64,000 nucleotides of DNA from Verrucomicrobiales bacterium. GTDB lineage: Bacteria; Verrucomicrobiota; Verrucomicrobiia; Verrucomicrobiales; SLCJ01. The notes under the pieces are model-generated. The model made no database searches, was not told where the DNA came from, and was given only the letters and a program-made list of their open reading frames with translations. Every line of letters begins with the position of its first letter. Positions within the stretch are counted from its first letter, which is position 1. The stretch is taken from positions 1 through 64,000 of the forward strand of contig JAGXGH010000102.1 in assembly GCA_024636835.1 (NCBI GenBank), written 5' to 3'. Of this stretch, positions 24,769 through 34,696 are shown piece by piece. Position numbers and translations under genes: made by a program.

Positions 24769-25788
24769 TCAGCGATCGTCAAACTCCGGCTCACCTGTCG
24801 CGCCGGGCACCTCGACTGACGAGCGCTCACCAGCCGCTGCCCGCGCCTTGCATTCATCCGAGCAGAAGCGCCCGAATTGCGCCTCACCCTCTTCCGAGAG
24901 GATCATCCTGCCATTACATGAAAACAGCGCGCAGTTCACATAACGAACAGACGGCTCACCAGTAACCGCACAGCGTGACACCACACGCTTATCATCGGTG
25001 CGATTGATTTCCACGCTGATGCGCTTGTCGAACACATAGCAAAGTCCGTCGAAAAGCTCGCCCTTGGTCTCATCGTCTTTACCGTAGTTGATGATGCCGC
25101 CATGAAGCTGGGAAACATCTTCAAACCCCTCTTGGCGGAGAAACCCTGAAAATTTCTCGCAGCGAATCCCACCGGTGCAGTAAGTCAGGATCTTCTTGTC
25201 TTTTTTATCTGCCAAGGTCTCGCGCACCCATTCAGGGAAATCGCGAAAATTGTTAAGAGGTGGCTTTAATGCACCTCGGAAATGCCCCAGATCCGACTCG
25301 TAATCGTTTCGGACGTCAATCAATACGTAATCCTCACCCGGCGATCCCGCTTTGAGCGCCTCGCGCCATTCAAGCGGACTCAAATGACGACCGGTAAGAT
25401 CTCGCGGATGCAGGTCATCTTCGCCCAAATGTAACGCGACAATCTCCTCACGGTACTTCACGGAAAGTTTGGGAAACAAGTGCTCGTCAGTTGGATCAAT
25501 TTTGAACTCTGTGTCCATGAATCGAGAATCGCTCGCAAACCAATCCATGTATGCCTGACACGCGCTTTCGGTGCCGGAAACCGTACCGTTAATCCCTTCG
25601 TCCCCTATCAAGATTCTTCCACGCAAACCGAGCGAATCACAAAACTCCTTGTGCTCTACCGTGAATGTCTCTGCATCGGTAATTGGCGTGTAGTTGTAAT
25701 ACAGTAAAACCTGTAGCGGCTCAACCGTCTCAAATTCTCCTGAACTCGGGGATTCAATAGGCATCATTGGATCATTCATGCAAATCAC
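24769..25788 (-). CDS. trhO: tRNA uridine(34) hydroxylase (TrhO/YceA family)
   Basis: TrhO hydroxylates U34 in a set of tRNAs, an O2-dependent step toward 5-methoxy/carboxymethoxyuridine. The N-terminal domain has the family marker GDEGINGTVSG; the rhodanese domain follows (LIDVRNDYESDLGHFRGA) with the active Cys in YCTGGIRCEK. The C-terminal extension carries Cys residues (VNCALFSCNGRM, GRFCSDECKAR) that may bind zinc. Length (339 aa) is normal. Several Met codons cluster at the start (residues 1, 4, 8, 9), so the exact N-terminus is uncertain. It is convergent with the glycosyltransferase (12 bp). Confidence 0.92.
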   Translation of the reverse strand: MICMNDPMMPIESPSSGEFETVEPLQVLLYYNYTPITDAETFTVEHKEFCDSLGLRGRILIGDEGINGTVSGTESACQAYMDWFASDSRFMDTEFKIDPTDEHLFPKLSVKYREEIVALHLGEDDLHPRDLTGRHLSPLEWREALKAGSPGEDYVLIDVRNDYESDLGHFRGALKPPLNNFRDFPEWVRETLADKKDKKILTYCTGGIRCEKFSGFLRQEGFEDVSQLHGGIINYGKDDETKGELFDGLCYVFDKRISVEINRTDDKRVVSRCAVTGEPSVRYVNCALFSCNGRMILSEEGEAQFGRFCSDECKARAAAGERSSVEVPGATGEPEFDDR

Positions 25789-26577
25789 AAGATATGCCTG
25801 CTCGCCGTGGGTGCAAGCGTGAGGAAAGGCTACACGTCAAGAATTTCCCGTTTCTAAAGATCATTCTCCATAACTCCATGATCAGCGGGAACTCAGAGAG
25901 CTGTGAAAGGCCATAATCACTCACTTCCTCACAGTTATTCTCAAGTTATTCACAATTTGATCGACTTTGTTGTGACTGTTCACTGATTCACTTAGCCTCA
26001 CTTAATAGACAAGAAATCCAGTCCTTCAAACTACCCAATAACTCACAATTCTTAAACAAAAGCAGCTGAATCAGATTCACAAAATAAATGTAAGCCCCTA
26101 ACAGTCAGTTAATTAACCTAAATTCAAGATGTTTTATCGATGATAAATGTGCTGATTTTCAAGGATTTACACGGCTTACAGGCAAATGAATTTGAAAGGA
26201 TGAATTTTAAACTAGGTGAATCACTGATTTTCAACAACATCCCCTGAAATCGCCTGTATGACAATTACGACACGACTTATTCACAATCACTCGTGGAACA
26301 TTGAAAAACCAGTGGAACACCTGATTTTACTGGGCAAAAACGCTCAGCTTCCCATTAATAGATAGTAAACGAGACCATCGTAAGTTCAAAATCGCGACAA
26401 GTTATACCGGTTTCGAATAAAAACCTGACTATTCGCCGCGCACAAGTAGCTCACGATCAACCATCTATCCGCAGGATCGCGTCAGATCAATACCAAGATT
26501 TGGTATTACCCTTCCCTCATGCATCGAAAAAACCTATGATCCCAAGGTCTCTACGGCATCATTAACCCTCCAATTCC
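25789..26577. other. Long AT-rich divergent spacer with DnaA-box-like motifs
   Basis: No gene is seen in 789 bp between divergent genes, the longest such stretch outside repeat regions. It is clearly more AT-rich than the neighbours. TTATTCACA, which fits the relaxed DnaA-box pattern TTWTNCACA, occurs at 25946-25954 and 26277-26285, with the related TTATTCTCA at 25935-25943. TGATTTTCAA/C phrases recur at about 26150 and 26224. The right end holds copy 1 of the ATACC repeat. It may be an origin, a DnaA-titration site or simply a regulatory region. Confidence 0.4.
26404..26506 (-). repeat. ATACC dispersed repeat, copy 1 (103 bp)
   Basis: On the plus strand it starts ATACCGGTTTCGAATAAAAA and ends with the palindrome ATACCAAGATTTGGTAT (26490-26506). 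The core phrases CGCGCACAAGTAGCTCACGA and GCGTCAGATCAATACC recur in the copies at 30841 and 55687. The orientation given starts from the palindrome. The base pair next to the palindrome completes TAA on the minus strand, as at the other copies, but here no recognisable gene ends at it. Confidence 0.9.
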
Positions 26578-27060
26578 ATGTATTCGCAGCGTTATTGTAT
26601 ATCTATTGCCTTCGCAACCCTTCTACTTGTTTCTCCAGCTTTCGCCGGAGGCTCCCGCCGGCCTGCCTTGATGCGTGTTCAGCACGGATCCATCGTCTCT
26701 GGCGATCCAACTCCGTTAGCGAAGGCGAAAGGCAAGCCCGTTGTGCTCTATTATTGGGATATGACCTGCATCCCCTGCATTGTGCATTTGCAAGACACCA
26801 TCGACTTTGCTCGCGAGGTTCGTCGCGATGGCGGACGATTTTTCTCGATTCATCACGGCATGAAACAAACGGCAGCCACCTTGCAGGACTTCGCCAAGAA
26901 ACAAAAGGTTCCCTATACGATTGCTCGCGGAGGTAGCGGACCGAATACTATTCGCTCACTTCCGCGGATGTTTGTTTTCAATGCGAAGGGTGATCTCGTC
27001 TATCAGGGCGCCATTGGGAAACTCGCTGTAGAGGCATTTAAAGCTCAGATCAAGCCTTAG
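26578..27060 (+). CDS. Secreted thioredoxin-like protein
   Basis: A 160-aa protein with a signal peptide (CISIAFATLLLVSPAFA-GG) and a compact thioredoxin fold. The redox motif is CIPC in WDMTCIPCIVHL at about residues 62-68. The cis-Pro loop is SLPRMFVFNAKGD. It is shorter than TlpA/ResA proteins and has no membrane anchor after cleavage. A role as a periplasmic thiol oxidoreductase is likely. It is transcribed alone, 75 bp before the GT-C gene, with which it may share transcripts. Confidence 0.8.
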   Translation: MYSQRYCISIAFATLLLVSPAFAGGSRRPALMRVQHGSIVSGDPTPLAKAKGKPVVLYYWDMTCIPCIVHLQDTIDFAREVRRDGGRFFSIHHGMKQTAATLQDFAKKQKVPYTIARGGSGPNTIRSLPRMFVFNAKGDLVYQGAIGKLAVEAFKAQIKP

Positions 27061-27135
27061 CCGGTGTTGTAATTATCGAGATCCTAGAGGTCAGAGTTTT
27101 GACATTCGGCCAGACCCGAACCAAACTCTGTTCGG

Positions 27136-29139
27136 ATGATTATGGCTCGCGACCCAAAACCAACTAGCTCTGCCCGCGTCTACTCATCGCGCGATATCGG
27201 GAGCACTCTGCTCATCCTCTTATGTGCTGTCATCGGAGTCGGTGGATTGATCGCCCTTTTAAAACTCCGACTCCCCTGGGATCCTACCCTAGCCAGTGAG
27301 ATCGCTGACCGGCAACTACTCGGAAAACCTCCAACCGTCCAGCAGTATATCGACCTCTCAATGTGGTGGGCCGCACTATTCGCATGCCTTACTGGATTTG
27401 CCTTACTCGCGGCCTCACGGTTATGGACGACTCGGTCGCTCCCGCTCACCGCTTTAAATCTACCGGAACAAAAGCCCGCATATAGCCGGGCACTGGTATG
27501 GTGCCTACTCGCTGCCATCACCATAGGCTCGGGGTTCATCAGATCACAGCGCCTCGACCACAGCTTCTGGAATGATGAAGAGACGACCATCCAGGATTAC
27601 GCCTGGGGAGAATACGTCCGACCTGATTTGAATTCTCCTGTCGAGCCTTTGAAATTCAAGCCCGTAAAATGGTCTGACACGCTGTTTTACAACCGCGGAG
27701 GTTCCAATCATATCCTCAATAGCGCGGTCACAAAAATCACTCTCGATACGTGGAACGGAGTCACTGGCCACGATACGCCCTACTTCTCCGAAACCGTCGC
27801 CCGCATCATCCCATTTCTCGCATCGTTGGCGACTATTCTCTTGCTGGGCTGGGCGGCTTGGCGAGCGCATTCACCGATTACTGGGATTGTAGCCGCAGCA
27901 ACCCTTGGGCTTAATCCTTGGCACCTCCGCTACTCCACAGAAATCCGTGGATACTCCTTAATGTTATTGTTGATTGTGCTTTCAGTGGTATTTCTCTACC
28001 TCGCGCTTAACACAGGAAAGCGCCGCTACTGGCTTGGATTTGCACTCGCCGAGGCGGGCTTTATGCTGGCGTTCTTAGCATCAGTCTACGTAGCCGTCAC
28101 GATCAACCTTGCTGCTCTCGCAGCCATCATGATATGGTCCACGAGTGGCAAAGCCAGACTACACGGCCTTGCTCGGATTGCCGCTTTCAATCTACTTGCC
28201 GCCGTGGTTTTCGTAATGCTCGTCGCCCCATCAATACCCCAGTTTAGCGACTACCTTAAAAATCCATTATTCGAAGGCTTTGCCCCCAATTGGTTTGGAG
28301 ATTTCTACCATCATCTCACTTTGGGCATTCCGCCATGGAGTGTCAGCCCAGAGAGCAATCTCGGGCTAACGGCTCCACAGCTCTTTTCTGAATCACCTTG
28401 GATCAGGCCACTCGTTTTCTGGATCATCCCCATCGCCCTCTTCGTCGGCGGCGTCGCGTTCTTAAGACGACCACGCGCAGCTTTTCTATTCGTTACCGCC
28501 CTAGCTGCGGCGCCAGTGCTGAGCTACGTCCACAACCGAATATCCGACTCACCTGCACTCCCTTGGTATGTGCTCTACTCTGTGCTTCCGTTCGCCCTAC
28601 TCTGCGGTGCAATGTGCACCTCTCCAAACTGGCTTCCCGGTTTACTTCCACGGAAAAGACAAGCCCTATCGATCACATTAGCGATCGTTTGGCTCGGCGT
28701 TTATGGCCTAGCCACACAGCAGTCTCGCGTGCGTCTTTGCGAGGTCCCTCGCCAGCCTCTTCGTGGCGTTGCCGAGGCAATGCGTGGCAACTCTCCCACT
28801 TACGCGAACCCTGTCATTACCGACGAGATCACAGGATCAATCGGATTCAGCATCAAACGTCTACGCAGTTACGACCCACACGTTTTCCCTCTGAAAAATG
28901 CGGCACAACTCCGCAAACTCGTGCAAGCTGCAGACCATCAGAATCGTCCTTGTGTGATCGCTGCTTGCGGTGGCGAACTACTCCATGAGGATAAAGCCGA
29001 TGCCGCCTGTCTGGCTTTTCTGAAGGATCCAAAAAACGGATTCTCACCCACTGAACGAATCCTCGGGTTCGAAGAACAATTCTCTTATCAATTGTATCGT
29101 CGCCCGGCCTCCGGACTTCCTAAGGAGCGCGAAAACTAG
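27136..29139 (+). CDS. GT-C fold membrane glycosyltransferase (PMT/ArnT-like)
   Basis: The 667-aa protein has about 11-12 membrane helices. The first extracytoplasmic loop carries the acidic catalytic-type motif FWNDEETT (about residues 151-158), as in protein mannosyltransferases and related GT39/GT83 enzymes that use polyprenyl-phosphate sugars. Further helices include FLASLATILLLGWAAW and YSLMLLLIVLSVVFLYLAL. The C-terminal 110 residues form a soluble periplasmic domain (GSIGFSIKRLRSYDPHVFPL). The acceptor is unknown. Start could be Met1 or Met3. Confidence 0.8.
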   Translation: MIMARDPKPTSSARVYSSRDIGSTLLILLCAVIGVGGLIALLKLRLPWDPTLASEIADRQLLGKPPTVQQYIDLSMWWAALFACLTGFALLAASRLWTTRSLPLTALNLPEQKPAYSRALVWCLLAAITIGSGFIRSQRLDHSFWNDEETTIQDYAWGEYVRPDLNSPVEPLKFKPVKWSDTLFYNRGGSNHILNSAVTKITLDTWNGVTGHDTPYFSETVARIIPFLASLATILLLGWAAWRAHSPITGIVAAATLGLNPWHLRYSTEIRGYSLMLLLIVLSVVFLYLALNTGKRRYWLGFALAEAGFMLAFLASVYVAVTINLAALAAIMIWSTSGKARLHGLARIAAFNLLAAVVFVMLVAPSIPQFSDYLKNPLFEGFAPNWFGDFYHHLTLGIPPWSVSPESNLGLTAPQLFSESPWIRPLVFWIIPIALFVGGVAFLRRPRAAFLFVTALAAAPVLSYVHNRISDSPALPWYVLYSVLPFALLCGAMCTSPNWLPGLLPRKRQALSITLAIVWLGVYGLATQQSRVRLCEVPRQPLRGVAEAMRGNSPTYANPVITDEITGSIGFSIKRLRSYDPHVFPLKNAAQLRKLVQAADHQNRPCVIAACGGELLHEDKADAACLAFLKDPKNGFSPTERILGFEEQFSYQLYRRPASGLPKEREN

Positions 29140-29243
29140 CGATCAATCCATTATCCTTGTCGGTGTCGTCTGGCCGTAGATAATGATTCCCAGGCCGGAT
29201 GTTATCGGAAACACCCTGTCTCATCATTGCCCCCACTCAAATC

Positions 29244-30716
29244 ATGAGCCTACCCAAGCCCTTCAAGTTCATCTTTCTGTTCTCTACCATCGTTTCCAGT
29301 GCTTTTGCCGCAGAGAAGATGAACGTGCTGTTCATCGCTGTCGATGATCTCCGCCCCGAGTTGAATTGCTATGGAAACCAGATAATCCAGTCACCCAACA
29401 TCGACACACTGGCATCGCGTGGAACACTCTTCGAACGCGCCTATTGCCAGGTCGCCGTTTGCGGTGCCTCCCGTGCCAGTATCATGACTGGCCTCCGTCC
29501 GGAGACCACCGGTTGTTGGGATTACAAAACACCCATGCGAGTGAAGAATCCAGACGTCTTGTCGATGCCTCAGCATTTCAAAAATCAGGGCTACACGACT
29601 CTTTCAATCGGAAAGATCTATCACGCACATAGTGACGATTTTCCGCAAGGCTGGTCGGAAAAACCACTAAGAGGCCTCGGGCCCATGTATGCATCGCCCG
29701 AAGGAGTTGCCGCCAACAACAAGGCGCGCGGCATTCAAAAAGAAACCGGTGTCCGAACCGCCGGCCCCGCCAGTGAAAATGGTGGTGATGTCGATGACGA
29801 GGCCTATGACGATGGTATGATTGCTAAGACCGCCGTCGAGCGCATGAAGAAACTGGCTGCTGGGAACAAGCCGTTTTTTCTCGCCGTCGGTTTCGCTAAG
29901 CCCCATCTCCCCTTCAATGCGCCCGGAAAATACTGGGATCTCTACGATCGCTCGAAGATTCAAATCCCCTCCCGCGAAGATGTTATCAATGGCCTCTCCT
30001 ATGATGGTTCTAATTGGGGCGAACTGAAAAACTACTCCGATATTTCCAAGAATTCGAAAGTTTTGGACGACGCAAAAACACGAGAGCTCATTCACGGATA
30101 CCACGCCAGCGTCAGCTACATGGACGCTCAAGTCGGACGTCTTATGGCAGCCCTTGATGAAACTGGTCTCGCGAAAAACACCATCGTCGTCCTTTGGGGA
30201 GACCACGGATACTACCTTGGTGACTTCGGGGATTGGTGCAAGCATACCACCTATGAGGTAGCCGCAAAAGTTCCTCTCATCATTTCAGCTCCTTCGATGA
30301 AAGGTGGGCAAAGAACTTCTGCTCTCACCGAGTTGGTCGACGTCTTCCCCACCCTCTGCGAACTCAGTGGATTACCTCTTCCCGAGGGCCTTCACGGCAG
30401 TTCTCTAAAACCTGTACTGAAAGATCCTGCCACCTCATGGAAGGAAGGTGTCTTCAGCCAATATTTTAAAAACAAGCCCAATGTCGGCAAGGTCCTTGGC
30501 ACCAGTCTCCGCACCGATCGCTACCGCTACACCGAATGGCGGAAAAAGAATCAGGACGGGCCACTGGAAGACATTACCCTCATTGACTTCAAGACCGATC
30601 CCAAGGCAAAGAAGAACGTCGCAGATGACCCGAATTACAAAGAGCCGCTGAAAAAGCTCAAGGAACTGACTACGAGGTCGGGAACTGGTATCAAGCCAGA
30701 AGAGATCAAGCCGTAA
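29244..30716 (+). CDS. Secreted sulfatase, iduronate-2-sulfatase-like
   Basis: The frame opens at 29199, but Met at 29244 starts a signal peptide (FIFLFSTIVSSAFAA) and is preferred (490 aa). The alkaline-phosphatase-fold sulfatase core shows the metal-binding VDDLRPE (D34, D35), the sulfatase signature VCGASRASIMTG with Cys73 expected to become formylglycine, and the second metal site in WGDHGYYLGD. LNCYGN and PHLPFNAPGKYWDLY fit the iduronate-2-sulfatase branch common in Planctomycetes and Verrucomicrobiota, which degrade sulfated algal polysaccharides. The usual Pro of CxPxR is Ala here, as often in this branch. Confidence 0.92.
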   Translation: MSLPKPFKFIFLFSTIVSSAFAAEKMNVLFIAVDDLRPELNCYGNQIIQSPNIDTLASRGTLFERAYCQVAVCGASRASIMTGLRPETTGCWDYKTPMRVKNPDVLSMPQHFKNQGYTTLSIGKIYHAHSDDFPQGWSEKPLRGLGPMYASPEGVAANNKARGIQKETGVRTAGPASENGGDVDDEAYDDGMIAKTAVERMKKLAAGNKPFFLAVGFAKPHLPFNAPGKYWDLYDRSKIQIPSREDVINGLSYDGSNWGELKNYSDISKNSKVLDDAKTRELIHGYHASVSYMDAQVGRLMAALDETGLAKNTIVVLWGDHGYYLGDFGDWCKHTTYEVAAKVPLIISAPSMKGGQRTSALTELVDVFPTLCELSGLPLPEGLHGSSLKPVLKDPATSWKEGVFSQYFKNKPNVGKVLGTSLRTDRYRYTEWRKKNQDGPLEDITLIDFKTDPKAKKNVADDPNYKEPLKKLKELTTRSGTGIKPEEIKP

Positions 30717-30840
30717 TACCCAGCACTACCACGTCATCTTGAGAAGACCGGAAATTCCGGAGACGTCGCAAATCGATTTTTTGCCCCGTATCGATGAGAT
30801 TAGATAGAACCCAGAAGATGTTTGCTTCATTCCCTACCTG

Positions 30841-30941
30841 ATACCGGTTTCGAAAAAAAATGCCTTTTGCCCGCGCACATATAACTCACGATCAACCAAC
30901 TGCCCGCCCTGTCGCGTCAGATCAATACCAAGTTTTGGTAT
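30841..30941 (-). repeat. ATACC dispersed repeat, copy 2 (101 bp)
   Basis: It runs from ATACCGGTTTCGAAAAAAAA to the palindrome ATACCAAGTTTTGGTAT (30925-30941). The last base is also the first base of the TTA that forms the stop codon of the minus-strand VWA gene, so the repeat begins inside that stop. It fills the gap between two convergent genes. About 80% of the positions match copy 1 by eye. Confidence 0.9.
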
Positions 30942-32038
30942 TACTTGCCGAAATCCTCTTCCTTCGTCTCACCATTTTGTGAGACAATAGTGAATTTTCC
31001 TCCAGTAATCTCCGCCAACTCACGCATTGGTCCCGCGGTGCCAGGCTCCATCAACGAGATGGTATTGACCACAATCGACTTACGCTTCGCTCGACGCCCG
31101 AGTGTCTTGGCAATATCCATGGATTTGTTGCCTGATTGACCGTCCGTCATGAAAAACACAATCTGAGGCTGTGGATCCATATCCAATGCCATTTCCAACG
31201 GGTCTTCCCAATCGGTACCCCAAACCAATGGAGTGGATTGAATTTGCTCCAAACTCTTTTTGAGTTCGCTCGGAGATTTCGTCACCCATTCAGCCTTTCG
31301 ACGGGAACCCTTGGTCTCCCAGTCATGCGCACTACCAGTGCAGACCCAATCATAGTCGTGTCCACGATCACCCTCAACGACGGCTTTCTTGTTTCCTCCT
31401 GCCATTTTCACCTCGTCACCGGCCACCCACGCAGGCCCCGCAAAAAAGATCATCTGATACCTCACTCCGTCACCGAGTAATTTCATGGTCTGAGTGAGTT
31501 CCGACTTCAGCAGCTTGATCCGTGGTCCTCTTATCGACAACGAGTAGTCAATCACAAACACCACGCGCTCCGCAGAGGCGTTTTGATTGAAAAACACAGC
31601 TTCTGAACCACCGCCCCCGGTACCGAACCCACCCATACCCAAGCCAACGCCAAGGCCATCACCAATACCAACACCTTCAAATGCATCAGTATTGACCTCT
31701 GGGACGAAAATATCAGATGTCGTTGCCGAAGTGATCAATTTACTGCTCGAACTTGGTGGCGAGGGTTTGCGATTACTCACCTTTGTTTCCGTCTTGGTCA
31801 CCGGTTTAAACTCCGGCGTATTGCTAATCCGAGCATTGATCTGAGCGGGCTCCTCCTCCGGCCCAACAATAATCCATAAAGCTAAGCCTAAAAAAATGAC
31901 AGCGTGAATGAACACAGCAATCAACACGGACGAGAGCTTTTGCTGCTTAAGAGACTTCTCGTGCTGAGCTAGTGCGCGAGCGTGATCAGAGGCGCTGGGC
32001 GACTGTGCGTGATTTGAGGTCCGTAGCTGAAGTGACAT
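30941..32038 (-). CDS. Membrane-anchored VWA-domain protein
   Basis: The 365-aa protein has about 36 cytoplasmic residues, one membrane helix (SVLIAVFIHAVIFLGLALWI), a Pro/Ser/Lys-rich linker (residues 75-105), a Gly-rich stretch (GIGDGLGVGLGMGGFGTGGG) and a C-terminal VWA domain. The MIDAS is VFVIDYSLSI (DxSxS), TDWEDPL and FMTDGQSG. The N-terminal half resembles the TonB/ExbD-style anchored proteins. It is a single minus-strand gene ending at a repeat. Its partner is unknown; VWA domains usually bind proteins in a metal-dependent way. Confidence 0.75.
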   Translation of the reverse strand: MSLQLRTSNHAQSPSASDHARALAQHEKSLKQQKLSSVLIAVFIHAVIFLGLALWIIVGPEEEPAQINARISNTPEFKPVTKTETKVSNRKPSPPSSSSKLITSATTSDIFVPEVNTDAFEGVGIGDGLGVGLGMGGFGTGGGGSEAVFFNQNASAERVVFVIDYSLSIRGPRIKLLKSELTQTMKLLGDGVRYQMIFFAGPAWVAGDEVKMAGGNKKAVVEGDRGHDYDWVCTGSAHDWETKGSRRKAEWVTKSPSELKKSLEQIQSTPLVWGTDWEDPLEMALDMDPQPQIVFFMTDGQSGNKSMDIAKTLGRRAKRKSIVVNTISLMEPGTAGPMRELAEITGGKFTIVSQNGETKEEDFGK

Positions 32039-32245
32039 TCTGAAATAAAGGTTTCAATCTTGTTCTTTAACTGCATGCAGAGAAAGATTATTAGCATAAA
32101 AGTGGTTTAATTGTAGCTATTGAGCACCACCGCTACAGCTCCATATTCATGTTTCTTTGCTTGTTTTGACAATACGGTTCAAATCGCGACTTTTCCGTCA
32201 AGATCTCATAGTGAGACAATTAGCCTCGCAACTCGCCATACTAAA

Positions 32246-33928
32246 TCACCTGCCAACGTAACCCTGGGCAATTGGAATCCGACGCCCCACTCCGAATGCC
32301 TTCGACGTGACACGAAGACCGGGTGCAGCCTGCTGACGTTTCCACTCGTTGAGATCAACACGACGTGCCACCCAACGGACGAGTTCCTCGTCAAATCCTT
32401 CGGCAGCAATCTCGTCAACACTTGACCCCTGCTCAACGTAAGCTTCGAGTATCGCGTCGAGCACATCATACTCGGGTAGGCTGTCTTGATCCTTTTGATC
32501 AGGACGCAACTCAGCACTCGGTGGTTTCTTAATGGTATTCCAAGGTATCACTTCGCCCTCGCGGTTATACCAGGTCGCCAAATCGTAAACCGCCATTTTG
32601 GGCAGATCACTGATGACCGCGAGTCCGCCACACATGTCGCCATATATCGTGCAGTATCCCACTGCCAGTTCGCTCTTGTTGCCGGTAGTCAGGAGCAGGT
32701 GTCCAAACTTATTCGATAGAGCCATCAGCGTGACACCTCGCAATCGCGCTTGGATATTCTCTTCAGCAAGATCTGGCTCACGACCGGCAAACGCATCGGA
32801 TAAGGAAGACGTTACAGACGAGAACATCTCGTCAATTCTTACCGTCTCATGTCGGATTCCAAGCTTCTCAGCCAGAGCAACAGCATCAGACACACTGTGC
32901 TCGGATGAATACGGACTAGGCATTAAAACACCCAAAACATTCTTCGGGCCCAAGGCATCTGCAGCAATCGCAGCGACCAGTGCAGAATCAATTCCACCAC
33001 TTAATCCAAGAACCACTGACTTGAATCCGCATTTGGTGACGTAATCACGAAGTCCCAAAGTGAGAGCACCGCGAAGTTCGGCGGCATCAGTTGGCCATGT
33101 AACTAGTGGATCTGCATGCACCACATCGCCTTCTTCTTCTTGCCCTTCGTATCGAGTGAAATCAATGGTCACCGTCGCTGCACGAAACGCAGGCAGTGCG
33201 GCGATCACCTCACCGCTCGATGACACAGCGAATGAAGCACCATCGAAAACGAGTTGATCGTTACCACCGACGACGTTGCAATACGCGACTGGCACATTCA
33301 GCGACCGCGCCTTTGATTGGATCATTGCCACTCGAGAGCGTGGCTTGCCTAAATGATAGGGTGAAGCGCTCAGATTGACGATCATCTCCGCCCCCAACTC
33401 TACAAGCTCTGTGGCCGGGTCGCTGCGATAGAGGTTTCCCGGAAGATAGTCTTCGGTCCAAATATCCTCGCAAATCGTGATACCAATTTTCTTACCGAGA
33501 ATATCCACCACTCGCCTTTCCTCTGCGCGGGCAAAGTAGCGGGACTCATCAAACACATCGTAACTCGGCAGGCGAGTTTTGTGGATCACATCAACCAGCT
33601 CGCCCTTCTTCACAACCGCCGCGCTGTTGTAAAAGGGATTACCATGGTTCGACGTGTTTCGCGAAACATAGCCAACGATGAGCGGCACCTCGCCAACGGA
33701 CTGAGCGATCTCGCGCAGCGCCTTGATGTTATCGTTCACAAACTGACTCTTCCACAGCAAGTCGCGAGGTGGATAGCCGGTGATCGCCAACTCGGGTGTG
33801 AGCACCAACTCAGCGCCATCCTCGACAGCTGCCTGATACTCGCGCGCAATCATCTCGGCGTTGGCCTCGATGGCACCAATCGTCGGGTTCAGTTGAAGAA
33901 ATCCAATTCGCATATTTGCGTTTTCCAT
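32246..33928 (-). CDS. nadE: Glutamine-dependent NAD+ synthetase
   Basis: NadE converts nicotinic acid adenine dinucleotide to NAD+ with ATP and glutamine. The N-terminal nitrilase-type glutaminase domain has the triad E46 (LVLTPELAITGYPPRDLLW), K117 (IHKTRL) and C153 (ITICEDIW). The C-terminal synthetase domain has the PP-loop GLSGGIDSALVAA and the tail motif KPPSAELRPDQKDQDSLP. At 560 aa it has the expected two-domain length. Met6 (33913) could be the start. It is the last gene of a minus-strand group with a CPBP protease (6 bp), aminotransferase and Lrp regulator. Confidence 0.97.
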   Translation of the reverse strand: MENANMRIGFLQLNPTIGAIEANAEMIAREYQAAVEDGAELVLTPELAITGYPPRDLLWKSQFVNDNIKALREIAQSVGEVPLIVGYVSRNTSNHGNPFYNSAAVVKKGELVDVIHKTRLPSYDVFDESRYFARAEERRVVDILGKKIGITICEDIWTEDYLPGNLYRSDPATELVELGAEMIVNLSASPYHLGKPRSRVAMIQSKARSLNVPVAYCNVVGGNDQLVFDGASFAVSSSGEVIAALPAFRAATVTIDFTRYEGQEEEGDVVHADPLVTWPTDAAELRGALTLGLRDYVTKCGFKSVVLGLSGGIDSALVAAIAADALGPKNVLGVLMPSPYSSEHSVSDAVALAEKLGIRHETVRIDEMFSSVTSSLSDAFAGREPDLAEENIQARLRGVTLMALSNKFGHLLLTTGNKSELAVGYCTIYGDMCGGLAVISDLPKMAVYDLATWYNREGEVIPWNTIKKPPSAELRPDQKDQDSLPEYDVLDAILEAYVEQGSSVDEIAAEGFDEELVRWVARRVDLNEWKRQQAAPGLRVTSKAFGVGRRIPIAQGYVGR

Positions 33929-33934
33929 AGCGGA

Positions 33935-34678
33935 TCACCACAGCCCGTAGTGTCCGGTTTTCAGGATATATAATCCAAGGATAAGATTAGCGATTCCGTG
34001 CATCATTACGCACGCCGCAAGGCTTCGGGTCTTCACAGCCACCCAATAAACCAAAGTGCCCCAGATTACCGCTACGGCGTAATCCGCCGGTTGGTGAATG
34101 ACCACGACCAGTGCGGTGACGATTCCAAAAACTCGCCATCTATGCGTTCCAAATGGCGTCGCCGTGAAAGGTTTATCCATATCCACCAAATAACGCATCA
34201 AAAACCCACGCCACACCAGCTCTTCGACGAAAGCCACGACAATCGCCATTCGAATCACTCGCAGAATAATCGTCCATAAGGACCACGACACATCATTCGG
34301 ATCGAAGCCATGATCGCGCTCACGAACACCGATCCACGACATCCAATCAGCCACATCTCCGCCTAAACGGTAATACATCTCTGTCGGCAGAATCCAAATA
34401 GCGATCCCAATGATCCCGCAAACCGCACCGATCAATAAGTTCTTCGCATTGGTTCGGCTCCAGTCATAATGCTTCCACCAGAACGCAATCAAGCCACCAC
34501 ACACCAGGGTTTGTAGTGGATACACCCAATGCTCAGGTGCGGTGCGGTACCACGGCAAACCGGGCACCGTTTTCTTTACAAGCCACACTAACGAAATGAA
34601 CACCTGGAATGCGACCATTGGGCCGACGTAGGCATACACGGGATTGTCACGAAAGCGCTGAAGTTTGGAACCGGGCAT
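33935..34678 (-). CDS. CPBP-family intramembrane (CAAX-type) protease
   Basis: This 247-aa protein with about seven membrane helices has the Abi/CPBP motifs: EELVWRG (EExxxR, residues near 170), HQP in VVIHQPADYA and HGIANLI near the end. The N-terminal layout (HWVYPLQTLVCGGLIAFWW) looks like the exosortase-associated CAAX protease-like family found in PEP-CTERM organisms, which fits the PEP-CTERM protein later in the window; that assignment is by pattern only. It lies 18 bp from the aminotransferase gene and 6 bp from nadE. Confidence 0.85.
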   Translation of the reverse strand: MPGSKLQRFRDNPVYAYVGPMVAFQVFISLVWLVKKTVPGLPWYRTAPEHWVYPLQTLVCGGLIAFWWKHYDWSRTNAKNLLIGAVCGIIGIAIWILPTEMYYRLGGDVADWMSWIGVRERDHGFDPNDVSWSLWTIILRVIRMAIVVAFVEELVWRGFLMRYLVDMDKPFTATPFGTHRWRVFGIVTALVVVIHQPADYAVAVIWGTLVYWVAVKTRSLAACVMMHGIANLILGLYILKTGHYGLW

Positions 34679-34696
34679 AATCAGAATTCTTTTGAC

